NCBI RefSeq assembly: GCF_015832195.1
Contig: NC_052017.1
Span: 8,880,790-8,944,789 of the forward strand
Reading direction: 5' to 3'
Source of the DNA: Motacilla alba alba
Lineage: Eukaryota; Chordata; Aves; Passeriformes; Motacillidae
Length of the DNA: 64,000 bases
In this document: positions 23,271-36,642 of the stretch, piece after piece
Numbering within the stretch: position 1 is the first letter of the stretch
How the letters are laid out: the number at the start of each line of letters is the position of its first letter
The notes under the pieces: model-generated
The model's input: the letters and a program-made list of their open reading frames with translations, nothing else
The model's database searches: none
Told to the model about the DNA's origin: nothing
Translations under genes and position numbers: made by a program

Positions 23271-26200
23271 GCAATTGCAATGGTAGACAATGCTGCCATT
23301 TCTCCTTATGCATTAAATGTCTTGAATATTTTGGTCTTATTTATTCCTTAGAATTAAATCCAAGTGATAAAATAAAGACAGAGGCCTATATAGAGATAGG
23401 TAAATTAAATTAATTTTGGGGAAAATATTAATTAATGAATCTATTTTAATCTGAAATGCTAAGACTTTTCAAATGAAAACATATTGCTGTTCAATGTTCA
23501 ATGAACACAGAAAGGAGTTTTTATGGGGAGAGATAATTGTATAAAAGTAATTCAAAAGCAAAAAAAAAAACCCAAAACTAAAACAATTTCAAACTTGTAA
23601 ATACAGATTGCCAGTTTTTGAAGACTTAGAGCTGTCCTTATGAATACAAAAGTGTCATCTATATGTAATTGAGATTATTACTGCTGAACTATGCATAGGA
23701 TAGTGATTACAACAATGCTTCACTGGCCTAGTTAGTTGGGGTGAAATACTACTCCCATTATAGTTGCTAGGAAGTTACATGTTTCACTTCAGCATTACTG
23801 AATTTCTAAAGAAAATTTAGGAGCAGGGTGACTCACATGGTGTTCAGGCTTGATTTGCAGTGAAGATGCCATTAGCGAGAAAGAAGATAGAGCCCTAAAT
23901 TGCTTTAACTCTTTTCAGTACTTGATTCTTCACTACATGACACACAAACTGGCAGAACTGAGCTGAAAAGTCTTTTCTGCCTCGTGAAAAATTAAGGGGT
24001 TTCAAAAACCAAATTGTATTCATTAACTCAAACACAATAACCTGCATTTTGTCCTACAGCAAATTTTAATAAATTATTTGAATCACAGTAAGCACTTCAT
24101 TCAAATAAGGTACAGTGATTCACTGCTGTTTTGGCAATTTTTAAGTTCTAGATTAGATTTATTATAAAATTTCGGAAAAAAATTAATGCAGCTGTGAAAA
24201 CATACCTATGTGTGCATCTCAAAATTCCAAAGCTTATTTTTTTAAAAAAGCTTGAATTAAAATAATTCTTTGAAATTGTCTTCCGTTAGAAAACTTTTAA
24301 AACCGTTCTCTAAGCAATTTAAAAAAAAAGTTTGACTAGTCCTGTGAAGTGTACCACACATGGTGCATAAACCTAAGTATTCTACTTTTTGTTACTAAGC
24401 TTGGAAACTAAAATTCTGAGTATTTCATAACTGCATTTATTTTATTTTTATTATCATTTTGTTTGGGTAAAACATCCAGAAGTGCCTGGCTGGGACCTCA
24501 GGTCACTTCCCAACACTCCATGTAAATATCCACACCCATGTCCTGCCTTCCTGGCGAACTGGAAGTCATGTGAAGAACTCCTGACTGTGCATCACTCCAA
24601 CAAAAATCTTAGTTACTAGCAGAAGCACTCCTTGCAATAAGATTGGTGGTTTCCTAATCTGCTGTGAGCCTCCCCAGCTCAATGCTCAGCTTCCCAGTGA
24701 TTGTTCCACAGGACTTGGGGTAAAATTTAGTTGAACAGATCTTAAAGAATAACTTCTGTTGGTCACATCATTGAAGTGGTAAGATCTTCATTCTGCATTA
24801 TAGGCCAATCGAAGCACAAGGAAATATATCCAGTTTGGGAAAACTATTGAAATACAGAGAAATTGTTCTCCCTGCATGAATAAACATTAGAAGATTTTGG
24901 CTAATCTGAGTTTTCATTAATAAAGGTTAACAGATTTAGGGTGTATTGTAACTTACAATTTTAGACATTGCACTATTTATGCCAGTGTCTTTCTTCTTAT
25001 TTTTAATTGCAAGGCTAGAGTTAAGGTAATGAACAAGAGCATTTGCATACCAAGGACAATGGTGGGGACTTCCCTTGCTGCTGTGCCCCTGCAGCCTCCA
25101 GCTAATCTCCTGCCAGCACCAACCACCCAAACAATGCCACCTCCCTCTCGCACACACACGAGCACTTCACAACCTGTTGATATTCAACAGAGGAATTAGA
25201 GGAGACCATTTCCATTTGCAGCTGTAAATCAGTGCTAGGGAAGCAATTAGAAGTGCCCTAAAGTCTGATTTAGTTAAGACCATAGAAATTACCCAAGAGA
25301 CAAAAAAAATCATCTTGATTAGCACAGATCTGTTCCAGCAGAGACCTCCAGCAAGCATGGATTCATCATTGCCTTTAGCAAGAGGACTTGCTAACACAGT
25401 GTAGAGTGTCACATATAGATGATTGCTTTTGTTTGCAAATAATCCTGTGAGCAAGATCTGAACTGTACTAGCCCGGCACACACATCCCCCCCAAAAAAAC
25501 CAACAGAAATAACTTTGTACTGTAGCATTGCAGCTTTGGATGCAGTCTCAGCCTAATTAACAATCAACCCTTACACTTTGGAGGGCCACCTCTCAGCACT
25601 GTCACACATTTCCTTCAGCTCGCTTGCTTGCTTTTGGAGAAATAGCTGCAAGATTGACAAGTGCATGAAACAAAATTACCCCCCTCAAATCAGAAAGAAG
25701 GTGTCCTCTCAAGGTCATGCGCAGACAAGTGGCATGAGCTGTGTGCTAAATCTCCAGCAATTTACCTGGACTCGGGTAAACAGAATCCTTCAGTATCCTG
25801 TGAAGCTCTAACGCCAACTCCTCCTCCTTTTCCTCCTCCGACTCCCATATCAAATTCATTTTCAAGTTTCAAGGGGGAAAAGTGCTCACAAAGGTTATTC
25901 TAAAGCTCAAATCTAAATGCATTTTTAAACACTGCTGAACTCACTGCAGATGCCACACACTAGACAAAGAGCTGCAGAAGGCCCACAATAATGCGCTAAT
26001 TCCATCACTAGAAGAAAGGCAGAAGACTTCAATCAATCTCGAAATTAACTTTGCATTTAAAAATGTAACAGCCTCTGCACTGCATAGAGTGTCAATTCTT
26101 TTATCATGATTACTTGTTATGTGTCAAACCATTTAGTCTCACCTCCTATTGTGCTGTGATTGAGTTCATGACAGCAAACATACTGGCCATAAAAACAATG

Positions 26201-27449
26201 GAAGCTTGAATGCTGTCTGAGATATTTGTTTCATCGAAGTTGAATAATCAAATGCACATTATGGTTTTTTGTCAACAACTTTAATTTAGTTCTGTTTAAT
26301 TGATTGCCTATGCCTTACCCATTTTTTCTCCATAAAGGAGGGCTGTAGGACAAACAAGAAGCAAGATAGCTGAGGCTCATATTCTGTAAATAAAGAAATG
26401 GCTGAGAGTATTTTTATGTATTTGTTTTACAAATCCTCCTCTTTTCTTCTAGTATCCCTTTTGTCCATTTAAAGCTTCTGTATCCAGCTGGTGGCTTCAA
26501 ACTTTATGACCTGGATGCCTAAAACAATTTAAACATTTTTGGTGAGCTACAAACCATTACTTGGATTGCTTGTAACATCTATAAATTTGTTTCTTTTAGA
26601 CATATTTTGGTGGTCCTAAGTCTGAAAATGTCTGGACTTGCTGGAGTGTACTACTCAGTGAGTGTGCAGGATGTGTGGGATGCGCAAATGATCCCCTCAA
26701 AGGGGCTGGAGTAAGAATGGAGGCAAAGCTTCCCTCATCTGCTGTGCTAATGAGCACTGATGAGCCTGGTGGAGAGGATGTCAAAGCCTGAAGGTCACTG
26801 TGCTGCCTGGGGACAGAGCTTGTGAGCATCTCAGTGCTTCTGACATCTTCTGTAGGACTGTCCCAGTCCCACTCTGCACCTCTGTGAGTGCAGAAGCTGT
26901 AAAAGCATATAACAGACAGAGAGGAAAGTTTATAAGTGAAGTGGCCAAGGAGGGAAATACAGTGGCCAAGGAGGGAAATATTCCAGCACACTCAACCTGG
27001 TTATTGGCCTTCTGATAATTACTGTTGGCCACAGCAGCAGTAGACATGGGATCCTATGAATTAAAGTTATCTTGAGCTTATTTGTTTGTTCTACTCTTTC
27101 AAACCATTTGTTTTTAAGATGTGGAAAGTTCTGAAATTCATATTGCAACCTTTTCATGAAATCCCTTTACTTGGAATCTTTTGTGAAAATCATTAAAGTT
27201 TTGATTTCTCTAACAACTAAAGAAAGGCCATGTCCTTTAGCATACTTTTTATCAAATTCCAGATTGATAAAAAAATGTTTTACTCCTTCTTTGAAGTTAG
27301 GTGCAAATCTTACCTTCCCTGTTTATTGCAAAGACATTTTCACCTAGAGAATGAAAATGATACTTTAGCCTTGTGATCCCAGTGTGAATATTTGAATACA
27401 ATCCCACAACTAGATGAAGAAATATGCCAAAGTGAATATGTATAGAGTG
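23271..27449. other. Unique noncoding sequence
   Basis: I see no gene or known interspersed repeat. The stretch includes an AT-rich near-palindrome at about 24230-24253, a pyrimidine-rich CTCCTC tract at 25818-25840, a 21-bp tandem duplication at 26940-26980, and a block at about 25980-26320 dense in ATTA, AATCAAT and TGTCA words that may be a conserved noncoding element (see findings). Confidence 0.5.
26940..26980 (+). repeat. Tandem duplication, 21-bp period
   Basis: The unit AGTGGCCAAGGAGGGAAATA occurs at 26940-26959 and again at 26961-26980, identical over 20 bases. It is a recent-looking slippage duplication. An open frame passes through it but shows no recognisable protein. Confidence 0.9.
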
Positions 27450-27464
27450 AAAAAAAAAAAAAAA
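27450..27464 (+). repeat. Poly(A) tract, A15
   Basis: A run of 15 A residues followed by GGGAGAAGGGG. Simple repeat only. Confidence 0.85.
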
Positions 27465-27827
27465 GGGAGAAGGGGCTGTTTTGGCTGTGGTTAAAAGCAG
27501 AAAACAGGGGGCAACACAGTGATGGAAGACAGGCATGTTATTCACTGTGAATTTTGCGGATCATTTTCTCTGCTTCACAACCTTCAAGTGCTAGCCCACT
27601 TTTTAACCTGCTCCGTAGATCTGAGAGCACTGCAGATCTGCCCACAATACTACTTTATTAACTTCAGATAATGAGGTATGTAGCACTTCAAATAACAATA
27701 CATCAGTCAGCAGAACAGGGAGCCAAATGCCTGGCTTGGTTTGGCTTGCTGTTTACCTTCGCTCCAGCAATTATAACGGCTTGAGGCTGAGGCTGGAAAA
27801 ATAAGAGAGATGGTATCATTTATCTTC

Positions 27828-27842
27828 TTTTTTTTTTTTTTT
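27828..27842 (+). repeat. Poly(T) tract, T15
   Basis: A run of 15 T residues followed by CCCC. Simple repeat only; no retroelement recognised downstream on the minus strand. Confidence 0.85.
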
Positions 27843-28040
27843 CCCCAAAGAAAACCTTTGTAAGAAAGAAAGGTAATGTTATTTTAAAATTGAACTCATG
27901 TTTCTTGTTTATCCTTTATTGTGAGTACATTTTTGTCCTACAGGCAAAGCCAGCTAAGTCAACCACTGCCAGAGATAATCAAAGGACTTTGGTTCTTCTG
28001 CCCACTTTGACCATGGCACAGCACTGACCATCCAGAAGGG

Positions 28041-28067
28041 TGGATACAAATTTGTGGATACAAATTT
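28041..28067 (+). repeat. Tandem duplication, 14-bp period
   Basis: The word TGGATACAAATTT occurs at 28041-28053 and 28055-28067, separated by one G. Small local duplication. Confidence 0.9.
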
Positions 28068-28881
28068 AGTATGTGACTCCTGCTAAGGTGAAGGTTGCAG
28101 GACACTATTTCCTCTGTTTCCAGATTTGTTTCTCACATCTCAGCAGCAAGGGCTTCATCCTCTCTCTCCATCTCTCTGCCACACTTGGATTGTCTCCTAG
28201 ACTCTGGATTAGCAAAATAATTTTTTTTATTTTTAAAAAAACTTTAAAAAATTTTTACTAAATGGTGGTTCCATTCTCTATGTATTAACCTCTGAAGGAC
28301 TGGATGGAAGGAACTATACCATCTACTTTTCCCAGTTAGACAATCAGGCCCCTAACTTCCTGTGAGATAGTTTTGGACTCTCATATTCTCCAAAAGTGAA
28401 ATATTCACACAACAGCCATTCCAAAAATAAAGTATCAATAGCATACAGATATTTCCAAGGTCTTAGAAAAAATGTAAACAAATAACTGTCCTTCAGATCG
28501 TGCCACATTCCTGATGAAGACTGAGAATATGGTTAGCAAAAAGAAAAAGACAATTAGTTCATTGAGATTTCATTTATTTTTGTGACATCAATGTTTTCTG
28601 TGCATCTACATTTATAAATATTTTAGACCAAATTCAGACATTATATAAGTGAGGGGATTATTTTAATACCTTCACAATTTAGTCACAGGGTACCTCAAAT
28701 TGCCTCACTGAAGAAAACTATTTCTCATTTTTTGAAAGGGAAAATGAAAAAAACCCATTGCTCCACCCAGCCTATGGTAATTTTTCTCTGTTTTTATCCA
28801 CATTTTCTGTCTTACTCACAAAACCCATGATTAGTGAGAAAAGAATCCTCTGTTTTGCTATGATTTTCCATTCAGAAATCA

Positions 28882-28924
28882 TGGCATAATCTGGACTGTG
28901 TTTGCTGGCATAATCTGGACTGTG
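28882..28924 (+). repeat. Tandem duplication, 24-bp period
   Basis: TGGCATAATCTGGACTGTG (19 bases) is repeated exactly at 28882-28900 and 28906-28924 with 5 bases between. Small local duplication. Confidence 0.9.
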
Positions 28925-31900
28925 AAAATGGTTCCAGGACTGGGACCATTTCAGGGGGAAATCTAAGGATAAGCTAGAAATAATAATTATATTCTTGGGA
29001 TAAGTTACAGAACCAAGAGCTGTATGCCCACAAGTAAGACATGCTGATACTCCTCCACAGAGGGGCTGGAAAGGGGCAGTGGATCCCTGTGGGGATGTGG
29101 GATGCTGGTGTCCTCCTCACCTGACAGTGCCAATGCCTGAGTCACTGATCTCCTTTATGATCACAGGACAGGTCTTTCAACATCCTGGATGCAAAATCCT
29201 ACAATTAGAAGGGCAGAACCTCCCTCTTAAGGAAGATTCAGCTCTGAAATCTGCAAATCTGGTCTCAGAGGTCAGACATGCACCATGTAGTTCAAGAGTG
29301 TAGTTGGTATTTCAAGGGATTCCCTCCTTACTCCTCCTGATGCAGCCATGTCTTGCTATCAGAAACACTTCAATAAAGGAAGCCCCAACGTCAAAAACAC
29401 ACCGTTACAAAAATTTGTGGTTCAAAAGCCCAAGCTAATGTGCCAGGTTGTCAGTGCTTCTACAAGTAGCACACTTTATAAACCTGTCTGACAGGCCAGA
29501 GAATGTCTGAGAGCTGTCTGTTTGCCATCATCTTCATATTAATCTAATTCTTATCCACTGGTCACTAGCTGAGATTGACAGTTTTGTGACAGAGGTGTAG
29601 TAGTTTCAGATTCCAAATCAATTTAAATAGCAACCACAAAAAGGCTGTCTGGAAATGACATAAGGAATGGCTTGTAGCATCAAGGTTTGAGGCTAAAAAA
29701 AGTTACTTTTTGCCTGTATTGAAATGGAAAAATCTTTTTGTATTGATATGGAAAACTCCTCTTGAGCACCTAAAAGCAGCTAGGGAGGAACAATAACTAC
29801 AGATTGCAAACACCAAGATCAATGGCAACTGAAACATATGGTAAAAAGGGACAGTTATGGTCTCCTTCAGAGGAACACTGAGCTTGGCCTAATTTCCATT
29901 GAATTGGCTATTGTGTTTTGAATTCAGACTAGGGAATTGCAACTGTCTTATGTGGCCTTCAAACCTCCTCTGTTTTAGTTCCACAGCTGGAGCTCAAACC
30001 CAGAGATCAACCTCCTGGCTCAAAAAGGGTGCTGCAGAGGAAGAAGGGAGATAGCCAGACACCTGCCTGACACTAGGAATCCTTCCTAGCCATGAACTGG
30101 CAAAATAATGTCTTTTGTCAAAATGCAGGGAAGTCAAGAAGATTTTGGACTTCAAAGATGTTTTGTGAATAAATATGTGGGAAACTCATTTTGCATGGAG
30201 CTTTGCCCCAGTTAACTTCAGAACTATGAGACCTGAGGGCAAGGTATTTTCAAATGTGTGCATAAATTAAAGAATTTAAATGGTTATCTGATTTTCAGTT
30301 TCTAGATAGCTGAAATACTCACCTACTAATTATTGCTGGCCAATTTGCTGAAGTCTTCTAAATTAAAACAGGTGAATTTGAAAATACTTGCCTAAGCTCT
30401 TGGCAAAATTCGGACTCACAAACTTATGTCCATAGGAAGGAGTATTCATTGTGAGTTAATAATGATAAAAGGAAGGGCTAAGACCTGCTTTCTCCAATAA
30501 CTGCATTATTGTGCTGTGCTGCATCAAACCAGCTGTCGGTGACATTTCCAGTAAGCTGCAAAATTCAAACTAATTATGGAGACAGAAAATACTGACTGAG
30601 AAAAAGGACAGGTAAGAAAGAAAACACCAAGGTAAACTTCTCACAAAATCTATCTTTTGCATCGTCAAGACCTTTCTTGAAAAGCTCCATCTCTGCTCTT
30701 TATATACATAGAAAATTAGCATATCATTTGATAATGACCTATCAAAACCTATGCTTTGATTACAAGCAGCTGCTTTTGATTACAATCAATGAATCCCTCA
30801 TTTGTGCTCAACCACATAACAGTTGGACTCCATCTATTATTCATTCTTGAAGTGGAGATCCTATTTAGAACTGGATTCTGAATTTGACTAGAGCTTTTTA
30901 CCCCCTTGGCTATTAATAATTTTGTTTTGAAGTTAGGTCTCTAAGGTTCCATGATGGCCTCTTTTGTTATGATTAAACTCAGAAGTAATATGCTCAGCTG
31001 TTGCCCAGATGTATACACCTTTCTCCCTGAGCGTATGTGTGGAATGGGTTGATTTAAGTTTTCTAACAATCACATGATACTCCTTTGAATTTCAAAATCT
31101 TTGGCTTTTATTTCCAGTACAGACTGAGCTATATTTACAAGGGACTGAGGGACTGATATGATATTTATTGCCAGTGCTTGTATAAAGATCTCTGGATTTC
31201 TTTACAATGAACATATATATATATGACATGGTGAAAAGACATACAAATGTCACATGGCTTCTCAGTTCGAGGTATTTAGCCTGAAGTCACGGGATATAAT
31301 CCACCTTTGTCATTATATTCTGTGTACATAAACCACCACATTCTTCAGATAATTCCAAAACTTTCAAGCTCCCAGATGTCATGCTCAACAGCTTGGATTA
31401 TATTATTGCTAGTTCAAGAAGTTCAAGATAAGGAACAATATGGCTTTTTTCTTCGATTACTGATGATATTGTTCATAAGAGTGTATGAATGACTTCTACT
31501 CTGGGAAAAAAATCTCTCTGATCTGAGCTGCTTCCAGAGTAAAACTGTCTGGCCCACAAATCTGCGTGACTCCATCAACCAACACAAAATGACACCTCAT
31601 TTGATAAATGAATGATGATTGGACTCAAAATGAAACTAACGCTCAATGTGCGCTGGTTTTCCATCAAACCCAAAATAAAAATTATTCACCATCAAGCAAA
31701 TCAATTAATTCATGAGCTCAGAATGTCAAAAAATGCCCTGTCATTCTGTTTGGGTGGTGGGACTGATAGATGGATGCCAGTAATTTAAAAGGTTTTGTTC
31801 TAAAAACTGTTAAACATGTTCAATTTCTGCAGAAACCCTTCATAAAGCAGCTCATACCTCAGAGCCTGAGTACTGTCTTTATTCTAAATCTGAAGGCAGC

Positions 31901-33020
31901 TCAGGATTTGGGCTGAGCCTTGAAGAGCATCACCAGTTCTTGGTGGGGGTGAACACAACCTAGCTTCCTAGTCATGGGTTCTCTTACTCCTCAGACCCCT
32001 CATGAAATGTGGCAGAAACTGTGACCCTGAAATGCAGCTGAAAACCATTCCCAAGTACCCTGGGATGATTTACCAAACTGTAAACCTGAGGAAACAAAAT
32101 ATTAATATCTTGCTTATAGTTGGGGGAGTATGGAGAAAAATAAAAGTTTTTCAAGACAGTCTGCTTGGAAAACAATATTCTTTCTTAGATTTACTCTTAA
32201 ATTTCACTCTACTTCTGTGTGTAAGAGTAACCACCCACGAGAAAAAGCTGAGTGAAAGTGAGATACCTTTTCAGTTCAAAATGATGGGCATGAGTAGTTG
32301 CAAGTGTAAAGTGGCACCCACAAAACCAAAGATGCAATTTAAAAATCACACCTCAAGCTTGACAAACTCAGGCTCCCAGAGATCCCAGCATAGCCCAAGT
32401 CTCTAATGAGTGCTTCCTGCTCCTCAAGCCTCTGCCCATTGACTTCATTATGAATCATGCCTCGTGGTTTTTTAAATAGTCAACAGAATGCTGTAATCTG
32501 TAACTCTTGCTCATGTTAATAAGTACTTCATCATCTCAACAGGATCTGGATACACATTGGGACTGCTCCTGAGAATAAATTACTTCCCATTGAACATAAG
32601 GACTCAGGCCCATTTTTATTTACACATTGTATGTGAGATTCACAAAAAGCCTGTGAAAATTCAGCCCGAGGTCTCATTGCAAGAGTTGCTGGGAGCTAAG
32701 TGCCTCTGAATAGCTGGCACGTAGCACCAAACAGCTGACAATCAGTCAATCCATCAGACAAATTTTGCCCTCAGATGTATGTTGCTTCCACTGAAGTCAG
32801 CAAGTTACACATACTTCACCAGAGAATTTGATCATAAAATAGCTGCTAAAGCAGACTGGCATTTTAGAGTTCATTTTTAAGCAAGGTGCTTCATTAGAAA
32901 AGTTGCCATGTAACTAAATGTTTAACCACAACCGCATAGATTTGAAATGTCAGAGAGGAATAAGTCTTTGCAAGCCTTTTTGCTTCTCAGGGAAAGCTAC
33001 ACAACTCACTAGGCCTTTTA

Positions 33021-33050
33021 CAAACCAACCAACAAACAAACAAAACAAAA
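33021..33050 (+). repeat. CAAA/CCAA simple repeat
   Basis: CAAACCAACCAACAAACAAA and following CAAAA units form a degenerate tetranucleotide tract that grades into A-rich sequence up to about 33058. Confidence 0.8.
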
Positions 33051-33821
33051 AGAAAAGAAGTGGCTGCCTGCTCAAGAAAAACCTCTGTGAAAGAGAATGG
33101 CTGAGTGGAGCCACACAGCAATTCAGCTACAATGGCCAGTAGCTTCAAACAACACAAAGCCTGCACAAATGTCATATTTCCATTACTGGTAGACTGAAAT
33201 CTTTGTAATAGAGTTGTTTCTATTAAGACTCAATGCCACCATATGCTCTAATTACTGTTAAAATACAGTTTATCATGTCTGAAATCTTTCAATTTATAAA
33301 CACATCCACAGCCCAGGGCACAGGTAGGCACACTGTGGCAACACACACTGAAATTATTATCAGCAAAATAAATATAGGAGGGAAAAATTCCTTGACAAAG
33401 TGACAGAGTTTTGGTGCTCAATGCCCTCTGTGTGGGACCAGACCCCAGGCAAAAATCACAGCCTCTGCTTTGTAAGATATCCCCTAGAAAGTCAAGTTGA
33501 ACCTCTGTGGCTCATTGCACAGACCCAGGCTATGGGAATCACGTTAATGACATCTTTGTGTTGAATATAAAATCCTCTTCTAAATGTTTTGTGGTTTAGC
33601 TGGATTTGCCTGAATGCAACTGGAAATCAACTTGAGACCATGTAAAATTGAACTCAAGGATTCTTGAGTAGCTCATGCTGTTTCAAACATATAAAATAAC
33701 TAAGATAGAAGAAAATCTTGGTGTGATTATAAAGGTACTTTCCTATGGAGGCAAAACATAAGGTGAACAAAATTTTCATTGATGTGAGAGAAGCACTATG
33801 AATTTTCCAATTATCATTATT

Positions 33822-33936
33822 TGCTATAGACTATATATAGTCACTCACTGCTAGAAAATACATATATACTAAATCCATATAACCAACAGTATGTATATAT
33901 ATAAATACATATATATTAAAAAATATATATATAGAT
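33822..33936. repeat. AT-rich TATA/TACA microsatellite region
   Basis: Alternating TA and CATA words recur through this stretch, including TATGTATATATATAAATA and AAAAATATATATATAG. Low-complexity AT repeat with no coding potential. Confidence 0.8.
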
Positions 33937-36617
33937 ACTCAATCCTATAAAATTGGTAACACTATCAGACAACCAGGATCAAATGAATTCACTTAAAACC
34001 AGGCTCCTTTCTGGTTTACATGGGCACTAAAGAGCTCTGGTAGGTTGCAGTGTGGGATTTGCTATCAAAATGTGCTACCAAATGATGCAATACAAAAAAC
34101 ACATTTGTGGAAGAAATGTATTTCATTATCAGAATTTTGGATTATGGTGAATCATACACTAAATTTCTAGAAGCCTGGTGTTGGTGAGATGTGGATGTCT
34201 CTTAAAATTTATTTTTGTTCATTTAAAATTCAGTTTCTTTAAATGAAAGGCAGACACAGAAATATCTACACACAAGATCCATATGCTCTTTCATTCAAAG
34301 TTTATTTTTTTCTCCTAGTTTTCATTAGCATAAGCAAAGAACTTAAAGGCAGTGGAGAAATAACAAAATCATGTAATTAAAAATTCAGTAATTGCTAAGT
34401 TTTGAGGGCTGCTTTAGAATGTGAGTGGGGTGCTACTTTAATGCATCTATTGGAAAGAAGTCCAATAAGTTAGATGAATATGATACACAATACTGAAAGA
34501 TATTTTACAGCAGTAGCAATTATCTTGCACAAGATTTAAAAAACACCAGTGAAACATATGTGACTTGACTTTCACATGAGAGGTAATTGCACCTTCTCTA
34601 AAGTTCACTGTGATTCCTGGTGCTCTGGTGCTTTCCTCTGAAAATTGACTTCATCAAACTAACGATATGAAAGACAGAACCTTTTATTTAATAGCTTTCC
34701 ATTAACTATCATTTTGTCATCTTAGTATAATCTTTGGTAACATGTCTCACCAATTTGCCATGGGAATAAGAAATTGTGAATTGAGAGAGGCTACTGAGAG
34801 GAGTAAATAAGTTTCAGAACCTCCAGGCATCTCCATAAGGTATTTCCCAGTTTGCTGTATGCCAAGATACTTCATTCCTTTGTTTCCCTTATACCCTCAC
34901 TTCTATTTAGAGCTTCCTTCTGAAGCTGAAGATCTAGGGGTAAACCAAGCTGTGCATATCATCAGATATTTCATAAGAATGAAAAAGAGGACAGGATAAA
35001 GACTGTGTATGACAAACAGCATAAAAGCATAAAGCAAAATGGCAGGTACCTTCAGAAGACAGAATTATTCCCAGAAAAGCACTTTCCTGCACCCTAATGA
35101 ACATCAGTCTTTCTGCCATCCTGCAGCCTATTGCTGGCTGGTTTTCATGGTGGTGTATTTCTGGAGGCTTCTGAAGGAGATGCAGTGTAAGAGCACAACT
35201 GTGGCACCATTCTGATTTTAAAAAGCAGCAAAACTATTGTTCCCTGATATCCAGCTGGATTGGACTGGTTGTGAGTGAAAAGTATATAAATTAAAATTGA
35301 ATTTTTAAATATTAAACCTGCAAAGATCTGAAAAGCTGGACAGCAGGTACCATCAAAATGGACAGACATAAACTCTTCAGGGGTATATTCCCGGCGGTGG
35401 AATGCTGCTCTTCCTACTGATTTGCATGTCTGGGAGCACTTTAAAAACATGAGAAGAGTTCTTGTTAGAATTCTCAATATTCACTGCCTGTTGCCCAGGG
35501 AGCAAAGTGAGTGTAGCTGCATGGGCAAAAAACTGGTTGTGACCTTCATTTTCCAAAGTTTGAATCTGCAAAGAAACACAGTCACCATTTTGTTTCACCT
35601 TTGTAGAGGCATAGATCAGAGACAGCCTTTCAAATCCAGCTATGGTAAAAGTTTAATTAATATAATGCCAGCATTTCATATTGCCTTTCCTTTAAAAAAT
35701 AAGATGCACCAACTAGGAATGTTGAATAACCTGAAAGATATATATTTTTTTTTAAATCAGCTTGCATTCTGATGCTTGAATTGGTCTCAGAATCACTCTC
35801 CTTTTGTTATAATTTTCTTTAACTGAGGGAAAGGAATAGCAGAAGGCACCAGTTTTGAGAGAAAAAAACAAACAGCAGAGACTAAACTTAGGTCTATGTA
35901 TTCCACCCGTGATGCCAAAACAAGCTATCAGATTACTGCATAAAAGGAACTAAAGGCATGACCTATACATTTATTTTTGCTCATGGTTTTCACTGTTCTG
36001 TTGGTTTTTATTGCAAGACTTAATTAAAATTAATAGCAAGCCAGACTGGCTTTAGATTGTTTGGAAACACTACAGAACAATTGGATTGTATCTCCACCTA
36101 CTGTTAGTACTCAGCTTGAGAGGGGTGTAACTATGGCATTTCAGGCACAGGCACAAATGATGCTCTGGGATACAAGCTGGGCAGGTCATGAGCAAGAAAG
36201 CAGCAGACAGAAATAATGGAGAAAGTTGGGTTTTGGCTAAACCCCATTTTTTATTATTGTAAAAGGGCTGCAACTGGGAGCTTTGAACTTCTGTCTGCTG
36301 TTTCCTTTCTTGTGTCAAAATCTGGTGCATTCATGCAAAAGAAGCAAACAGCCTTTCCTCTTATTTCCATACATTACTTTGGAGATTTTCTCCTTCTTTG
36401 TATCTATGGCAAAGTTTCTTGTGAAGCCAGGGCTCACAGAAGCACCAGCATGCTTTGAAGTGCATAGTTTAAACACACTTCAGAAAAGGTTTCTCTGAAG
36501 CAACCTTGTATTTTACATTAATGAAAAACTTTCCTCTGAGATTATGCATATTTTCCAGCAGATGCTACCTAAGAATGTGTGGACTACATCTTGCCATCCC
36601 TAAATATCCTTCTTTTT

Positions 36618-36642
36618 CCCTTGGGCTAAAGTAGCCCAAGGG
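36618..36642. other. Perfect 11-bp-stem hairpin
   Basis: CCCTTGGGCTA (36618-36628), a 3-base AAG loop, then TAGCCCAAGGG (36632-36642), an exact reverse complement. The stem is GC-rich in an AT-rich setting and could fold in either transcribed strand. There is no T run after it, so it does not look like a bacterial-type terminator. It is too short for a typical microRNA precursor. Confidence 0.85.

Noticed and set aside
26484..26495. CCAGCTGGTGGC, a second CTCF-like word
   Set aside because: One mismatch in the core and no supporting flanks. Chance occurrence is likely.
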